Part shown: piece after piece, positions 11,701-24,159 of the stretch
Layout: each line of letters opens with the position of its first letter
How positions within the stretch are numbered: the first letter of the stretch is position 1
NCBI GenBank assembly: GCA_003956705.1
Contig: QZCP01000134.1
Location: 44,562 to 108,561, forward strand
From: Brevipalpus yothersi
Taxonomy: Eukaryota; Arthropoda; Arachnida; Trombidiformes; Tenuipalpidae
Length of the DNA stretch: 64,000 nucleotides
Direction: 5' to 3'
Notes under the pieces: generated by a model
What the model saw: the letters and a program-made list of their open reading frames with translations, nothing else
The model's database searches: none
What the model was told of the DNA's origin: nothing
Translations under genes and position numbers: made by a program

Positions 11701-13780
11701 CCCACGATTGTATACACCATTATTTTATGATCTTAATACAATTTTCCTCAGAATTGGTGGGCTGGAATACTGTGACATGTCTATCGAGTGGTTCATGTAT
11801 CGATAGAAAGAATGGGAGGATATGATGGTGCGGTTTATTTTGTGTCAAAAAATATCAATCATCAACAATGTGTGTATGTGTATGAACTTTGTAATCAAAG
11901 ATGATATGCTCAAAATCGATTTTGATCATGATTTTGTGAAAAAATCGGCTCAATAGTTTCCCTTTCGTTCTGATATGTGTTGCACAATCCATCGAGAGAG
12001 TTTGTATTCACCATTCATGTTGGGTTATCTAGTAGTTTTGTGAATTCAGTCAGAGAAATTGCTCATCCTGAACCGTATATAAGCTACTATCATATCAGAG
12101 TCATGAATTTGAAATGATGAAAATTCAATTTCTATTCAAGGTTGGTTAAATGTTACCGAAACTATCAGGGAATACTCGAGGTGAACTTTTCTTTTCGCAT
12201 TGCAGATCCACTAGCATCAATCGGGGTAAAGTATAGTACCAAAAAGAGATGTCAAGAAACTCAAGAATCAAAGACAAATCGTTATGATGATAATCGAAGT
12301 GTAAGAAAGAAAAATGACGGCAAAAATCATTGGCTATTAATGATTTCTATCGATTCTTGTTCATGAAAAACGAAAGAGTTGATCTTACAAAAAGATGATA
12401 ATATTTTCAGGTGGACTTATCATGAACATGAAAGCGATTGTATGATATAGTTCTATTTTCCTTTATCGATCCATCTTGATTCATCTAGCTGTTAATAATT
12501 CTTTTCATCTTCCAGACCAATGCCTTGTCAAAATATCTATCCAACAGTATATCTTGCTATCTTTACCTATTGAATTGCTACTAAGGCTCTAGGTCAATGC
12601 ATAATCAGCAATGAATCCTTCTAACGCTACTCTGATTGAAAATATCACATAAATCGTACCTTACTGAACCAAATTCTGTTGCCCAATATTGTTTCAATTG
12701 AACACCAATCTACAGCAATACACAGCCCCATGACCAGATGTGTATAAACATGTGTGTGTTCATGGTCCACCAAAATCAGTAGAAAGATACTTTCCATTCA
12801 TAAATCTCATCACTTACTCAGAGTGTTCAATTCTCATGTTGACCGACTTTTTTGTCCATGTGTCTCGTGTGATGTGATAGCTTTCTGAAGAAAATTGACA
12901 AAAAATTTGAATATGTTCTCCTCTTCCATGCATGATCAATGGGTAAGCATGCAAATTCAGCTTTTTCGATCGTAAAAAATTGGCTATGAAAATATTTTTG
13001 CTTTCTGCTCAAATATTCTAGGACAAATTTTATTCCCTGTTTTCTCCAATTTTGAGAGGAACCCATACTATTCAAGGGATTTGTTGTGAAGAGATATTCA
13101 CTTTGATTCGTTTTACACAAGTTCTTCGAGTAAATATTCAGTTTCTTCACAAATGTATTCCTCTGAGAGGAAGTTGTAGAATGGCAATTTCCGTTGATCT
13201 ATGTGGAATAAAAATTTGCCAACTCACAAAACCATTTTTGCATCTATTTATCCATCTTCAAGATGCATTTCCCAGAACTTTCTGTTACACCGTCCCTTTA
13301 TCCCTACTTTTCCATTCTTTATACAATAGAAAAATTCAGCCCAACATTTCCGATTCAAATTTTCATATCTTGTCATGCCTTTTTTTTGTCTGTTAATATA
13401 AACTTTCTATACATGGATTCCAATCTGTCACATTGAATTCTTTTTCCACTACATTTTTACCAGACTGTGAATCATGTCCATTCGATTTTACTGGAGCTCT
13501 TACATCCCTTTACGTGATGCTGATTGTTTTACTTGCCGTTTTAACACCAATGCTGGTGGTCCTTATTCTTGTGGTATTTGTTCGATGCTGTTGTCGCCGA
13601 AAATATGTCCATAACAATCGTAACAATAATAGACGATCAACTGATCTGGATATTTGTCCCCACCAAGGCCTGATAATGGAAGAAAATAAGTATCCAAGTG
13701 CTATTACAGTATCAACTGTGTCAAGCTCAGATCGATGGAAAAATGAATATCATACACCGATAATAGTACCAGTGAGATGA
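3927..13780 (+). CDS. Predicted small single-pass membrane protein, two exons (3927-4110 and 13464-13780)
   Basis: I do not recognise this protein. Exon 1 starts at ATG 3927 and encodes a signal peptide (hydrophobic run FFSTLLFAIVTKLLMMNI ending at VEC) followed by a Gly- and Thr/Gln-rich stretch. It ends at TCTCCTG before GTGAGT, in phase 1. The exon at 13464 follows a pyrimidine-rich acceptor ending ACCAG and needs phase 1. It gives DCESCPFDFTGA, a long hydrophobic segment (about residues 77-99), then CCCRRK, an Asn/Arg-rich cytoplasmic tail and a stop at 13780. Joined, this makes 166 aa: signal peptide, short ectodomain with CxxC, one transmembrane helix and a tail of about 65 residues. 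Exon 1 is also phase-compatible with the chloride-channel exon at 30637, so the pairing is inference. The 9.35-kb intron would contain the viral polymerase element. Confidence 0.42.
4111..8534. other. Putative intron, left part; no supported exon
   Basis: AT-rich DNA with one long (TC)n tract at about 5719-5787 and a short (TG)n run near 6040. The small open frames between 4115 and 7889 lack splice context or recognisable domains. The sequence just upstream of 8535 contains an in-frame TAG, which bounds the viral polymerase ORF. Confidence 0.4.
5719..5787. repeat. (TC)n microsatellite
   Basis: A near-perfect TC dinucleotide tract of about 69 bp ending at a TTTC interruption. Confidence 0.95.
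8535..10019 (+). CDS. Endogenous partitivirus-like RNA-dependent RNA polymerase, intact 494-codon ORF
   Basis: A single uninterrupted 494-aa reading frame encodes a polymerase of the Partitiviridae type, which copies dsRNA genome segments in the virus. Visible motifs in order are: motif F-like KREKIKVRAILGYPA (about residues 155-170); motif A DFKSFDKTVP (about 229-238), carrying the D-x4-D metal-binding pattern; motif B GGIASGSMFTQLVGSIVN (about 298-315); motif C VFGDDS (about 335-340), with the catalytic GDD; and FLGYKINNGLPSRD (about 380-393), the downstream motif typical of partiti-like polymerases, followed by SLLYPERPD. The length matches a complete partitivirus polymerase. ATG 8535 is preceded by an in-frame TAG, which fixes the frame. 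All catalytic residues are present and there are no introns, frameshifts or stops. Host DNA of ordinary AT-rich composition flanks it on both sides, so this is an integrated copy, either recent or kept by selection. No capsid gene is nearby. Contamination or misassembly is the main alternative. Confidence 0.9.
   Translation: MSGECEYLGKWDGFRMTYIKDTEPTKFLRQYHVHAREYWRSPASEADLRKDVLAYGNTVKRPNDRSLSYAIHLANEAFKLPQKVKMLALNDVFAQDDLGIWDKSPGLPWIKKNFKSKNDIRRDSEATKQVINFWEKVKKGQERLPDDTCAFVRRHIVKREKIKVRAILGYPATITFGEVVFAHQLTQTYLDLRLTAAASPLAYGYETQLGGAMRIFQECYADWYVATDFKSFDKTVPEFLIEAAFNILMSNIDFEHYHESDIVPDAREMVLMFRYLVKYFIYTPIRFSNGERYRKKGGIASGSMFTQLVGSIVNFILIHWASLRQKGRPRYIKVFGDDSICGYHYKFNLATADDLFKSIRMSLNLDKSSVTNHLADVKFLGYKINNGLPSRDFQQWMASLLYPERPDTHWKYVATRALSLIYCNGGIDERFDKICRTIIRRHKFEIVLSKHQKNHLKMIGIEPETITPDPPERSELIRNLTHIDMNPRDDQVEN
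10020..13463. other. Putative intron, right part; no supported exon
   Basis: AT-rich sequence downstream of the viral polymerase. An AATAAA at 10469-10474 could end a transcript from the element, but this is speculative. I found no poly(A) tract or second viral segment next to the ORF. The open frames in this region look random. Confidence 0.4.
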
Positions 13781-16700
13781 ATCCATCTTTTACGCTCATA
13801 AAACATGGTCATGTTCATCTTTTTTCCAGCAACAATTTTTATTACACATTCCACGAGGTGGTCTATGAAAATGTAAGCCATTCCCTGAGCCATCACTTTA
13901 CACTTGGACGTATTATACGTATCAATCGAAATGCAAAATGATCTCACAAATTTTTGCATAGCTCAAATTGATCTCGATGAGATTCAAAATGAATTCAAAA
14001 TGAATGTCCTATTTGGAGAGATCTTATGAGAGCGAAAGATGGTTTAATGATATTTTTTTTTCAAATTATCGTTCATGCCAAGAACTTTCATGGTGTAACT
14101 GGATGAGAATTTTATCCATACAAGAAAGTAATGTGATTCAAGCTTTTTATATTTTGAATTCTTGGAAAAGCTTGAGCGTGGAAAGTTTCAGTCAGATAGA
14201 CAAACACTTGTTATTTGAATGAGAATAGGAAATCCTCTTCGAACTTTCTTGACTGGAGATGAAGAGGAAAGTAAGAAAGAGAAAGATTTTTCGAAATCTA
14301 GTTTTATCTTGAAGAGAATAAATCGATTTGTAAAAGAATATACTTTTTTCAATAAAGATAACTGTGAAAACCAGATCAACATGAATATTGGATCATAACA
14401 GATTTTTTTACCTTTCCTCTCTCAATTGTGAGTTTTTTCCTTTTTCCTTTTGTATTCAAATTGAAGATAAAATGATACAAAAATTCTTCTCTAAGCGTAA
14501 AAGCTCACTTTATTGCCTCAACTTGGTTACCAAAATCGATAAAATGTGCATTTATTTTCCAGTTCCTATCATCTTACAGCAGAGCTGTTTATCACAGTGG
14601 AACAAACATTATTAATTTGCAATAGCATAAATTGAATAGCTTAGTTGGGCTAACACTGTGGTTCTGATTCTAATTATATTGATGAAGTGAAAAATGATGC
14701 CATTCATCAAAAAAGATCCATAAAAGGATCCATCCATGAAAAAAATGGTCCTCCCAAGAAGAAATAATAAGAAATATAACTTGTGTACACTTGATGACAA
14801 TTTGGGGTATTGAGTAGCTGAGTAACAGTCAAAATGTAAGCTAAATGTTTGGATCGATACGAATCATCATAGTTGGGAAGAACATTCCATTAGATGGTGG
14901 GAAAAACTTAGGTGTATTCAGAAGTTCAGATGATGGAAGAGGAATAAAAAATTCGAGTGTTTACAATTTATAACGTTATAAGTATACAAAATGAATGGAA
15001 TGAAAAAAGAGTGGATCATCTAGAGAAATGTCTGATAGTGAAAAGTAAAAGATAATAAATTGAATTGTGAAGAGAAAACATTAGTCTAGAATAGAATAAA
15101 TAGAATTAATGAAATGGAATGAAAAGTGTCCCAAAGTGTATGAATTCCAAGAATAAGATAAATGAGATATCTATGGACACTTAAACATGTTGCTCTTGTA
15201 TCTATGAATCAATTCATGAAGATTCCACTGAGCTCATTAATTTACATTAAAACTTTGGCATGTCAACTTAAGTGGGTGGTTTTGTAGGGAATAGTGTGGC
15301 AAACATTCATTGCACGAATCCACAAATACAAGTGATGAGGATTGATTGTTGTCTATTCATGTATTTTTGGCAACTTTTTATGAGAAAAGAAGAAAAAAAT
15401 TAACAGAGATGCCATCATTTTGATGAAATTTGATTTATTCTATGGAATAACAATATTATTTAGCAAATAAGAGACTATGATATTGGATAACCAAGAACAA
15501 AAGAGTTCCTCATGCTTGAGAATATCTTGCACTTCATCTTCAGACAGTCAAAAAAATCTGACAAAAAGAGTTGAAAGAACGAAAAACCTTGGTACAGTAT
15601 AAGATGTGATGAGCTTCTGAAAAATGGTGAATGCTAAAGATGATACTTGGAATATCATTCAAGAGTATCCAATTTGAACCTATCTTGTCACAGAATAGAT
15701 TTCAGGGTGAAAAAAAATTCCCTTTGAGTTGGCGCAAGAAACTTCTCCAATATTAACTTGCAAACTAGCATCTTAATATATTCATGCCAAGAATGTGAGA
15801 ACCTTTGTGAACATGTGGAAATAATATTCAGTACGGGATTCAGATGAATTTAAGAAGCGCAAAAAAGTAATGGTATCCAGAGAATAGTTCAGAAATCGTA
15901 AAAACACTCGATATTGTTTCTTCTGAAGAAGTACGGTACTAGTACAGTTCGAAGAATATGTAACTCATCACTTAATGAAGCTAGATTGTAGTGGAAATTA
16001 TGGTAGCTTGAGTGGGCACGATGATCATCATCATCTTCGATGAAAGCAATCCCAATGATGAGATGGATTATGACTGACAAAATTGCTCAGAAATGTTCCT
16101 AATTTGGTGATGATTCAAGGCTAAGTGTGCTCAGAAATGATGAGATTTGGATCATCTCAAGATTGAAGCTGATGATGATGAGAATTGGATTGATGCAAAA
16201 TGTGTATATATGTTCATTTGATACATCGATGATGCCAATCATGGTGGGAGAGATGATCAAATTAGCTATAATCCAAAATGAAAATCGATGAAGAGAAAAT
16301 TGTTGCTACACATTGGCTTATCCATTTATGCATGAGAAAAAAATTGAGATCTAAAAGAGACCCTTTAATTTCTCCTCATAAACTTCGAGAATGAATAGCT
16401 TTCCTTCAAACCACCAAGTTTCAGCTTATCAATAAGGCAAGAGGATTTTTGATGAATCGAGCTTTCAGAAACTGTTATAAAGTTTTCGCAATCAAATAAT
16501 CATATGTGACTCGAGGAAATGGTTCCAAAACTGATCAATAAGCTCAGTAAACATCAATTGTCTTGGGACTCAAGGAATCTTGCCAAAACATCAGATCGTT
16601 ATATTATGTCTGAAGGTTGTATAAAATGGATCACTGATGAGATGTCTACGTTTTCAACGAAGAACATGATGAAAAAACATCAATTTTTTTTTCTCAGAAT

Positions 16701-19415
16701 AGAACTTCGATTGATCAAATACTCCAATCTTCTCATATCCTAATGAATTCTCTGGAGGATTGTTACGTTCAATAGGTATAAAGTTTGTTGTATAGCATGA
16801 GCTTTCCAGGGAATTTTGCCTTCCGAATTTTCTAACCAAAATATAGGAACGTTGAGGAATTATCTGAGAGCTTAGATGTTAGAGCTTATTTTCATTTCAT
16901 AAAATAACCGAACATTTTCTGAACGATCAAACTCGAGAATAGATCTTCATCATCGAAAATTTGTGTTTTCAGAGTAGAATTTAGCAAATCAGCTAGATAT
17001 TGGGAGCAAATTTCATACTACAATGAAAAATTCTGCATGATTTAATGGCCAATCCCATCGAAAACTATTCATAAGTCTAATTCTGAATTAAAATTTAGCG
17101 ATCATTAAAATGAAACATCTGTTTATCTCTATTAAACTCTATTAAACTCTTGAGAACTCTGAAATATCTTTGTTCCAAAGTTTAACTGAAGCAATTGAGG
17201 CTCCAAAAGCGTTGATCGGATGAATTCTATTCTCCGGAAATACACAATCGAGGAAGTTCAGTAATGTTCGCTTCGATAAATTCAGTCATCATAAGGTTTT
17301 TACTGGGCGAATAAAAGCGGCCATGAATCATGAAGGTGAATCAATTTAAGTATAAGCTATTACGGTGGTTGAGATAGCTTTTTCTTCGCCAACCTAAATG
17401 TATGTTGGATAAGTTATTGGAGCTCTCAGGATAACTCTCAATTTCACAAGGAAAACAATTTATTCTACAAAATATGAGCACTAGTAAACGAAGATCTACC
17501 CAAGCCATCAAGCCACAGTGATCCATCATGTACCTCTAAACCATCAAAGTTGAAAATACTTAATGGAAAGTGTTCATCATGTCACAAAAAGCCAAGTGAA
17601 TTAAATTTGCAGCTTTTCATAAGAGCTTTCAAATGGCTGAGAAAGTTCTCGGTGTACAAAAAATCGATCGTTTCAGATCAAATTGAATCGAATTGAATCA
17701 AATGGTTAATATAGTTAATATTCTACTTGCTCCATTTATACATACATGTATCAAAAGTTATTAAGTAAATGATCGGTGCAATTTCGTTCTTGATTTTAGG
17801 GGAAAATAAATTAACGGTAAAACAAAAAGAAAATTAATAGCAGAGCTCAACAAAATGAACAATTCATCAAAATTACTGAAGGAGTGGTCAGATATACCGT
17901 CAAAAAATTGATGCTAAATTGATTTTCGGAGATTCCCTTTCCATTCATATTTTAAGCTAGCCCTTTAAAAACTATTAGCTCATTTGAATAAGTATATATA
18001 TACACATATAATTTTGTATCCCAAGCCCAACATTTGATACAAAAGCTACTCCTCATCATTTTAAGTCTCATTGATTTTGTTTTTTGATCATACACAATAT
18101 TTTTTGATGATCTCTTTCCTAATGAGTATCAATCTTAGTCAATCTAATGGATCTCATGAATGTCTCATTCCAACTTAAGTCTTCAGTTCCTGCTCAAGTT
18201 GAAACAGAGTTAAATAATGGGTTGAATGTTATTTGCACAAATCTGTTCAATTTATTTAGAATACTTTTCAAAATTTGATCATTCATTTGATGGAAAGATG
18301 TACCCGAATCTTTTTTGAAGATTCCAGCAAACTTTTCTGAGAGCCTTCGATGTTTAGTTTGAATTCTTTGGATTGTAATCATTCTTCTGCTGATTGAGGA
18401 TTGATCATGATCATGATCCTTTCGATTTTCTTAGAAGTGTTGTCAATTGAAATTCAGTTATTGAAGGCAATTGTTAGCCATATTCATTAACTCGTTAACT
18501 AACACTTTCCATAATAAGAAAGTTTCAGATACAGAATTCAAATGGAAATCTTTATTCGATGGATTTATGCATCAGAACTCAAAAGCCCAGTTCTCAATAG
18601 AAGATGTTGATTGATATAAAGTTACATCATCACAATGGATAAACTGTAAAGGGTTAAGAATATTAAATGGTGATAAATTTCGTTCACCAGGATAAAAATA
18701 GATCTAATGAAGTGTACATTTTTTCATTCTTCACCAGACTTTGCTACTAACTACTTCATTTAACGCTATTCTGAAACAGCTTCACTAACTGGACAAACAT
18801 TCACTGGAAAGATAGTGAATCCTTAATTCGAAAAGCAAATTATTGTTTCATTAAATTTAGTGCATGTGTGTGTGTATATATATATATGATAAACCAGTTG
18901 GTGTTAACACCTTGCTATTGGGTTTGGTCAAATTTTTCCTCCGCTTATCTTCTATCCAGCCGATCCTTTTTCTTTCTTCCACGAAAAAAAAAGAAAACAC
19001 AACCGTTATTCATTCCATTGGCCATCAAGGAGACCAAAAGCGTTCAACATCCGAAACTGTTCGGGCCCAAAAAGTATCGGTCATCAAGCAAACTTTTTTT
19101 CAACTCTCTCAGGATGAAAATTTATCCCTTTCTTCAGTCTTCGTTCTTCTTCTTCTCTTCTTCGCTCTTAACTTGATTCTTCTTCGCTCTTAACTTGATT
19201 CTTCTTCACCATTCAACTGTGGTTGTATTATCAAAGCCGATGATCAACATCCATCTTGTAGCAAAATAATTCAACTCACCTCAACTAATAGATGATGATA
19301 GCACTCCCCATCTTCATCTTTTATCCTCACTCCTCAACCTGTTTCATCTTCTTTCCCCTTTCCATCTTCTTCTTACAAATTCTTCTACCCACATCGCTCA
19401 GCCTCCTCATCCTTT

Positions 19416-19505
<90 letters not shown>

Positions 19506-19709
19506 TGGAAATCTTTTACTCTTCTCCCGGATGGCCTGGTCATCATCGTTTTGACCATCAGTTTGCTACAAAAGTTAAGGCTTACTATATCGACCTGCAG
19601 GTCGACAGTTCAAGATGACCAGTGAATTGTTTTCATGAACAAGTGATCCTTTTAGGCATACATGTGATTGTCTTGTGATTGGTTTTGGGTTCTAGTTCTG
19701 GTTAAAATC
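13781..19709. other. Intergenic region, no supported gene
   Basis: AT-rich DNA without a recognisable exon. AATAAA-like signals at about 14316 and 14353 could serve the transmembrane-protein exon upstream. The right part carries a long interrupted CT tract, and a short tandem duplication of about 23 bp around 19150-19205. Confidence 0.4.
19417..19504. repeat. (CT)n microsatellite with periodic TTT interruptions
   Basis: About 88 bp of CT dinucleotides, the second half interrupted regularly by CTTTCT. It lies upstream of the Rab23 start codon, probably in the promoter or 5' UTR region. Confidence 0.93.
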
Positions 19710-20588
19710 ATGAGAGAAGAGGATATTGAAGCAACCATTAAAGTGAGTGATCAAAATTTTTAGGACTATTTTTATTGAACAATTTATCGGAAGTTCTCTT
19801 CATTGCATTCGGAAGTTCATAAAAAAATAGTTTCAAAATTTCATCATTTTCTCTGCATCCGGAAGGTTGTTCTTGTTGGTAATGGAATTGTTGGAAAATC
19901 ATCCCTCATCCAACGTTATTGTAACGGTATTTTTACCAATGAATACAAAAAAACATTAGGTGTTGATTTTTTGGAGCGAACAGTTCAGTAAGTAGAGATT
20001 TGATTCAAACACATTTGGTATTACGTGTAGTACCATTCAAAAATCTTTCATGATAACTTAACCGAAGTTTTTCGGAAACTTTCCAGAACACAAGGTCAGA
20101 ATATTCGTTTAATGCTTTGGGATACAGCTGGACAAGAAGAGTTCGATGCTCTAACAAAAGCCTATTACAGAGGTAAGCATTCTTATCGTTGATACACACA
20201 CATATTAAGTCTTCGTTGTTATCATCGTTCTATTTTAGAAGATGACTTTGAGGCTCAATTAGTTTCAGGACACTTTTTTTCATCAGCTAATATGCGCCAT
20301 GAATCATTATGAGTCAACAGTAAGTGTGTTTGTGTGGTTATCGAAATGTGACTGGATGGGTCACACATTCATACTTATTGCTCGGGTGTACCTGTTGGAC
20401 TTGTATTGAATTCAAAATAAACCATCCAATTAACAGTATGGGAAACACTTAAATCATCTGAACCTGTAGGGAACGTGAAAAAAATTTGAGATGCCCCTGT
20501 AGGCTGAGAATGTGTATAAATGTTAAGCAAGATATCGATTTCCGACGCACATTAATCTACATTTATCCATTAATTTTCGCAAGTTCAT

Positions 20589-20662
<74 letters not shown>

Positions 20663-21529
20663 GCCAAACCAATATTGGCTTCTTTACAGCCAATTTAAAT
20701 TAGCTCAAAAAGATGATTAATGATTCTGTTGCCCAAATTGCTAATTCTCACTCATCCAAAAAACATATCCGTTGCTCTAGGGCCAATGCATATTAAACAT
20801 GAGATACTGATGTTGAGAATCGAAATTGAAGTTTTCGAAGCATGGAACCTTTTTTTCTTGAAATCTTGATGTGATCTTTATGCATTATGATTCTAAATTT
20901 GAATATTTGATCTTCTTTTCTTCTTCAGGAGCCCAAGCATGTGTAATCGTTTTCTCCACAACAGATAGAGAATCATTTGATTCAATTCGTAAGTGGAAGA
21001 AAAAAGTTGAATACGAATGTGGTGTGGTGCCGATGGCCATGGTTCAAAATAAAATCGATCTGATGGCTCGAAGTGTGGTCACCAAGGATGAAGTGGAATC
21101 TCTAGCCAAATCAATTCGTTTGAAGCTATTTCGCACATCAGTCAAAGAGAATCTCAACGTAGAATCAGGTAAAATTTTCTCAAGCCTCTTAATTTAAATC
21201 ATTAATCAATTAATCAGTGACCCCTCTGACCACCACCAGGATGTGCACACACACACAATTGAAGATGTGTGCACATCGGGGTGAGGTGTTTCAGTATCAT
21301 TTTACTCACACACAAATTCCAAATGAAGCTTACCATCACCATCACCATTACCTCTCATACACACATATTCATTTAATCCATTCTTTTTCTGGTGGATCCA
21401 AGTTTTCTCATATTTAGCCAATGCGTATCTTGACTCTGTGAACGAGAATCAGGAAGAGCGAGTCACGCAAATGACCCATTCTGCTCTCAAATCAAATTTA
21501 TCATCTCCACCAAGTAAGTCCAGACTTCA

Positions 21530-21564
<35 letters not shown>

Positions 21565-21629
21565 TTCATATTTAACCTCCAATTCCGAAACCCATAAACA
21601 GAACTGGCCTAACCGGCTTGTATTTTGTA

Positions 21630-21679
<50 letters not shown>

Positions 21680-22746
21680 GTTCACCTTTTGTTACATTAC
21701 CAATTCTTTGGCTTACACATCATGCTTATCACAATTCTAACTTAGATATTAGCGTTGATATCTGTTTCGTTCATTTCATTTTCATTTTTCGGAATCAATA
21801 AATGCGTATAAATATATTCTCTGTGGGTTCTATTTTGATGGAGATATTGGCTTTTTTGTTTCAAAAAAATTTGTAAGAATACTTTTCAAGCCTACAGGGT
21901 GATCAAATTCGTGCTTGAAGGGATAAGGTTCATGCGAGAATGCATTATTTCTATTATTTTAGAAAACTCTTAGATCGTATCGATGCATTACTATATTGAT
22001 TGTTTTGTGTAAATTTAGACAGAATTTCACCAAAGTTTTGAGGTGATAAAATCTAGCCCAGATATGATCCCGAATAGATTGGATCTGTAACAAGCATTCA
22101 CATAATCAACCATCCAGCCTTTTAAAAGATTAAAATAATCTTGAAAAATTGAAAAATCAAAGAATTTGTTTACTAAAGACTGATGCTGGTTAAAAATCTA
22201 GAATCACTGATAACAATCAGGGTTGTCAATGGAATGTTAAAATTCAACCGAGAACCGATAATGATTGTGTGTGTAGTGAAAAACTGTTTTTCAAAAAATA
22301 ACTCTTCTCTAAAGATGAAATAAGTGTTCGCAGTGTGACCTGAAAAAAAATTTTGACCCATTCATTTTTATTATTATTACCATTATCATTATTGTTGGTC
22401 TCAACAATTTCGTTTTATTCAATGAAAAAAGATTTCTAAATTGAAAGAGCAATGACACATTTTTTTCTCGCTTCCAGAAACAAATTTTCTTAAATTTGGA
22501 TTTGATCCCATCACAAAATACCAGCGAAGACGACCTCCTGGCCTTAATGGTCTGGCTTCAAGCAGCAATGCCCCAGTGCTTCAACACTTTCGATACAAGA
22601 ATCGATTCCATTTCATTCCACCCCTTCGAACTACCAATTCAACCATACTTCTACACCATCAACGCTACTATCCGCGTATACATAGCCATAGGAAGCCGGA
22701 GAAGTTGTTCAAAAATTCATTATTAAAAAATTGTTGGCTTTTCTAA
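19710..22746 (+). CDS. Rab23: Rab23 small GTPase, 6 exons
   Basis: The exons 19710-19742, 19866-19987, 20087-20172, 20929-21168, 21418-21513 and 22478-22746 join in frame with GT-AG introns and give 281 aa. Rab23 is a membrane-trafficking GTPase tied to Hedgehog and planar-polarity signalling and to cilia. The start MREEDIEATIK, the P-loop GNGIVGKSS, the switch I region YKKTLGVDFLER, the switch II motif WDTAGQEEFDALTKAYYRG, the block AQACVIVFSTTDRESFDSI, the guanine-binding NKID and the base-contacting TSVKE all fit Rab23 specifically. The C terminus is CWLF, a CaaX-type prenylation box as in Rab23 rather than the CC/CXC ending of most Rabs. The tail between the G domain and CaaX is long and Arg/His/Asn-rich, making the protein about 40 residues longer than the vertebrate form. 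AATAAA lies at 22781, 35 bp past the stop. Confidence 0.95.
20591..20659. repeat. (TC)n microsatellite in a Rab23 intron
   Basis: A nearly pure TC tract of about 69 bp inside the 756-bp intron between the third and fourth Rab23 exons. Confidence 0.95.
21532..21676. repeat. Two (CT)n microsatellites in the last Rab23 intron
   Basis: CT tracts at about 21532-21566 and 21633-21676, separated by about 66 bp of unique sequence, just after the donor site of the fifth Rab23 exon. Confidence 0.92.
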
Positions 22747-22780
22747 TCTTGACTATTCTAAGACTTTAAATGTACAGTAT

Positions 22781-22786
22781 AATAAA
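22781..22786 (+). terminator. Polyadenylation signal of Rab23
   Basis: AATAAA lies 35 bp after the Rab23 stop codon, in the position expected for 3' end formation. Confidence 0.6.
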
Positions 22787-23300
22787 AGTTAACCAATTCC
22801 TACTCTCAAATCATTGATAAATCACCAAATCAATTGATTTTCATATCTATCCGATCAAAGGTCAACTACTGTATATCTAATTGATATTGATTTTGTTTGG
22901 ATATAAGGTGGAAAAAAGAAGAGAGAAAACTTGATTGTACTCTGTAAACATTCACAGTTAGATTGTCCGGATACAACAAAAAAACTTAACCCAAGGGCAT
23001 GAGCACACATTTTTGAGCTAGATTAGGGAAGAATCAAAGAATACTGCACTAAAAAACGTCGACGAATTTTCGCTCATGTCCCGGATTTTTCAGGAATTCG
23101 AAAATTCTCAAAAAGTGAAGCCAAAAATAAAAATAAAAATAAAAATTCTCTTCTCCACTTTTAGATACTGAAACACCTTTCGACATTCTTTCTGGCGTGG
23201 ATCACCAAAAAATTGGAGTCCATTTTCAAGTGTAAGCTCTTTGTTGCATCTGAACAATCTGGCTAACATGATGAGAGCTGAAAATCCGAAAAATTTTAAA

Positions 23301-23303
<3 letters not shown>

Positions 23304-23336
<33 letters not shown>
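23304..23336. repeat. (GA)n microsatellite
   Basis: About 33 bp of GA repeats between Rab23 and GAPDH. Confidence 0.93.
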
Positions 23337-23339
<3 letters not shown>

Positions 23340-24159
23340 TCGAAAAGTTCGAATTGAAGTTTTGAAAGCCAAGGAAAAAACATGGAGAGTTCTGACCAAC
23401 AAGTGAAAATAATTCGAAAAGTTTTTAGCCAATTCAAAGAAAAAATCGACAAGTTCTAAGTCGAGTAAGAAAAATTCGGATAAGAACAATTCCTAAAGTT
23501 GAAAAAGAAAAAAAATAATTTTTCAAGTTACCATAGAAACGTGTACACATTCGCATCAGCGTCCTCTAGAAATCTTGACATGTGTAGAAGGAAGATTTTT
23601 TTTTCGGTTGCCCTTGAAGAAGATTCGCCTTCTTCATTCGCCTTCTTCACTTTGCCTTCTCATTCGCCGAGTTTCGTCTGGACGTGATTTGAAATTCATT
23701 TACAACATTCACATCTCAATTCACTATATTCTTTGAATTGATTATATTGTCCAAAAGGTAAATTGTAATTTTAGTATCTTTAATTAGTTCTCAATCTTAT
23801 GATGTGCGTGTATGATTGTGTATTTATAGCGTGTTAATGTTCATTTGATGAGTGTATCTTTGCTCGATGGATGCTCTGTGTGTGTGTGAAACCACGAATA
23901 CACAGAGAATGTCCTCTACTTCTCTCTTCTCTCTCTTCACTTACATGTCATTCTTTCTTTACCATTATAATTTTTGTTTCATTGATTTAACCTTCCCTAT
24001 TTTTATATTCTCCTATCGATTGTCTTGAAGTGTGTCTGTTTGTGTGTTTCTTGTGACACCACCACTGTAATTGTGATTATTGATTATTTTTCATTTTCTC
24101 TCCTCTCCTTTTCATCCTCACACTCGAACAGATCTTGACAATCTTATTCAAGAATCAAA

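Larger units (their letters stand above)
22747..24159. other. Rab23-GAPDH intergenic region
   Basis: This holds the Rab23 3' UTR, a (GA)n tract at 23304-23336 and the GAPDH upstream region. A pyrimidine-rich run ending in AG at 24130-24131 looks like a splice acceptor 28 bp before the GAPDH start codon. A 5' UTR intron beginning near the AAAAGGTAAATTG at about 23753 is therefore possible, as is common in animal GAPDH genes. Confidence 0.45.

Noticed and set aside
21232..21360. CA-rich and His-rich stretch in a Rab23 intron (His-repeat translation)
   Set aside because: It lies between a clear donor at 21169 and acceptor at 21417, and joining across it restores the Rab23 frame, so it is intronic.
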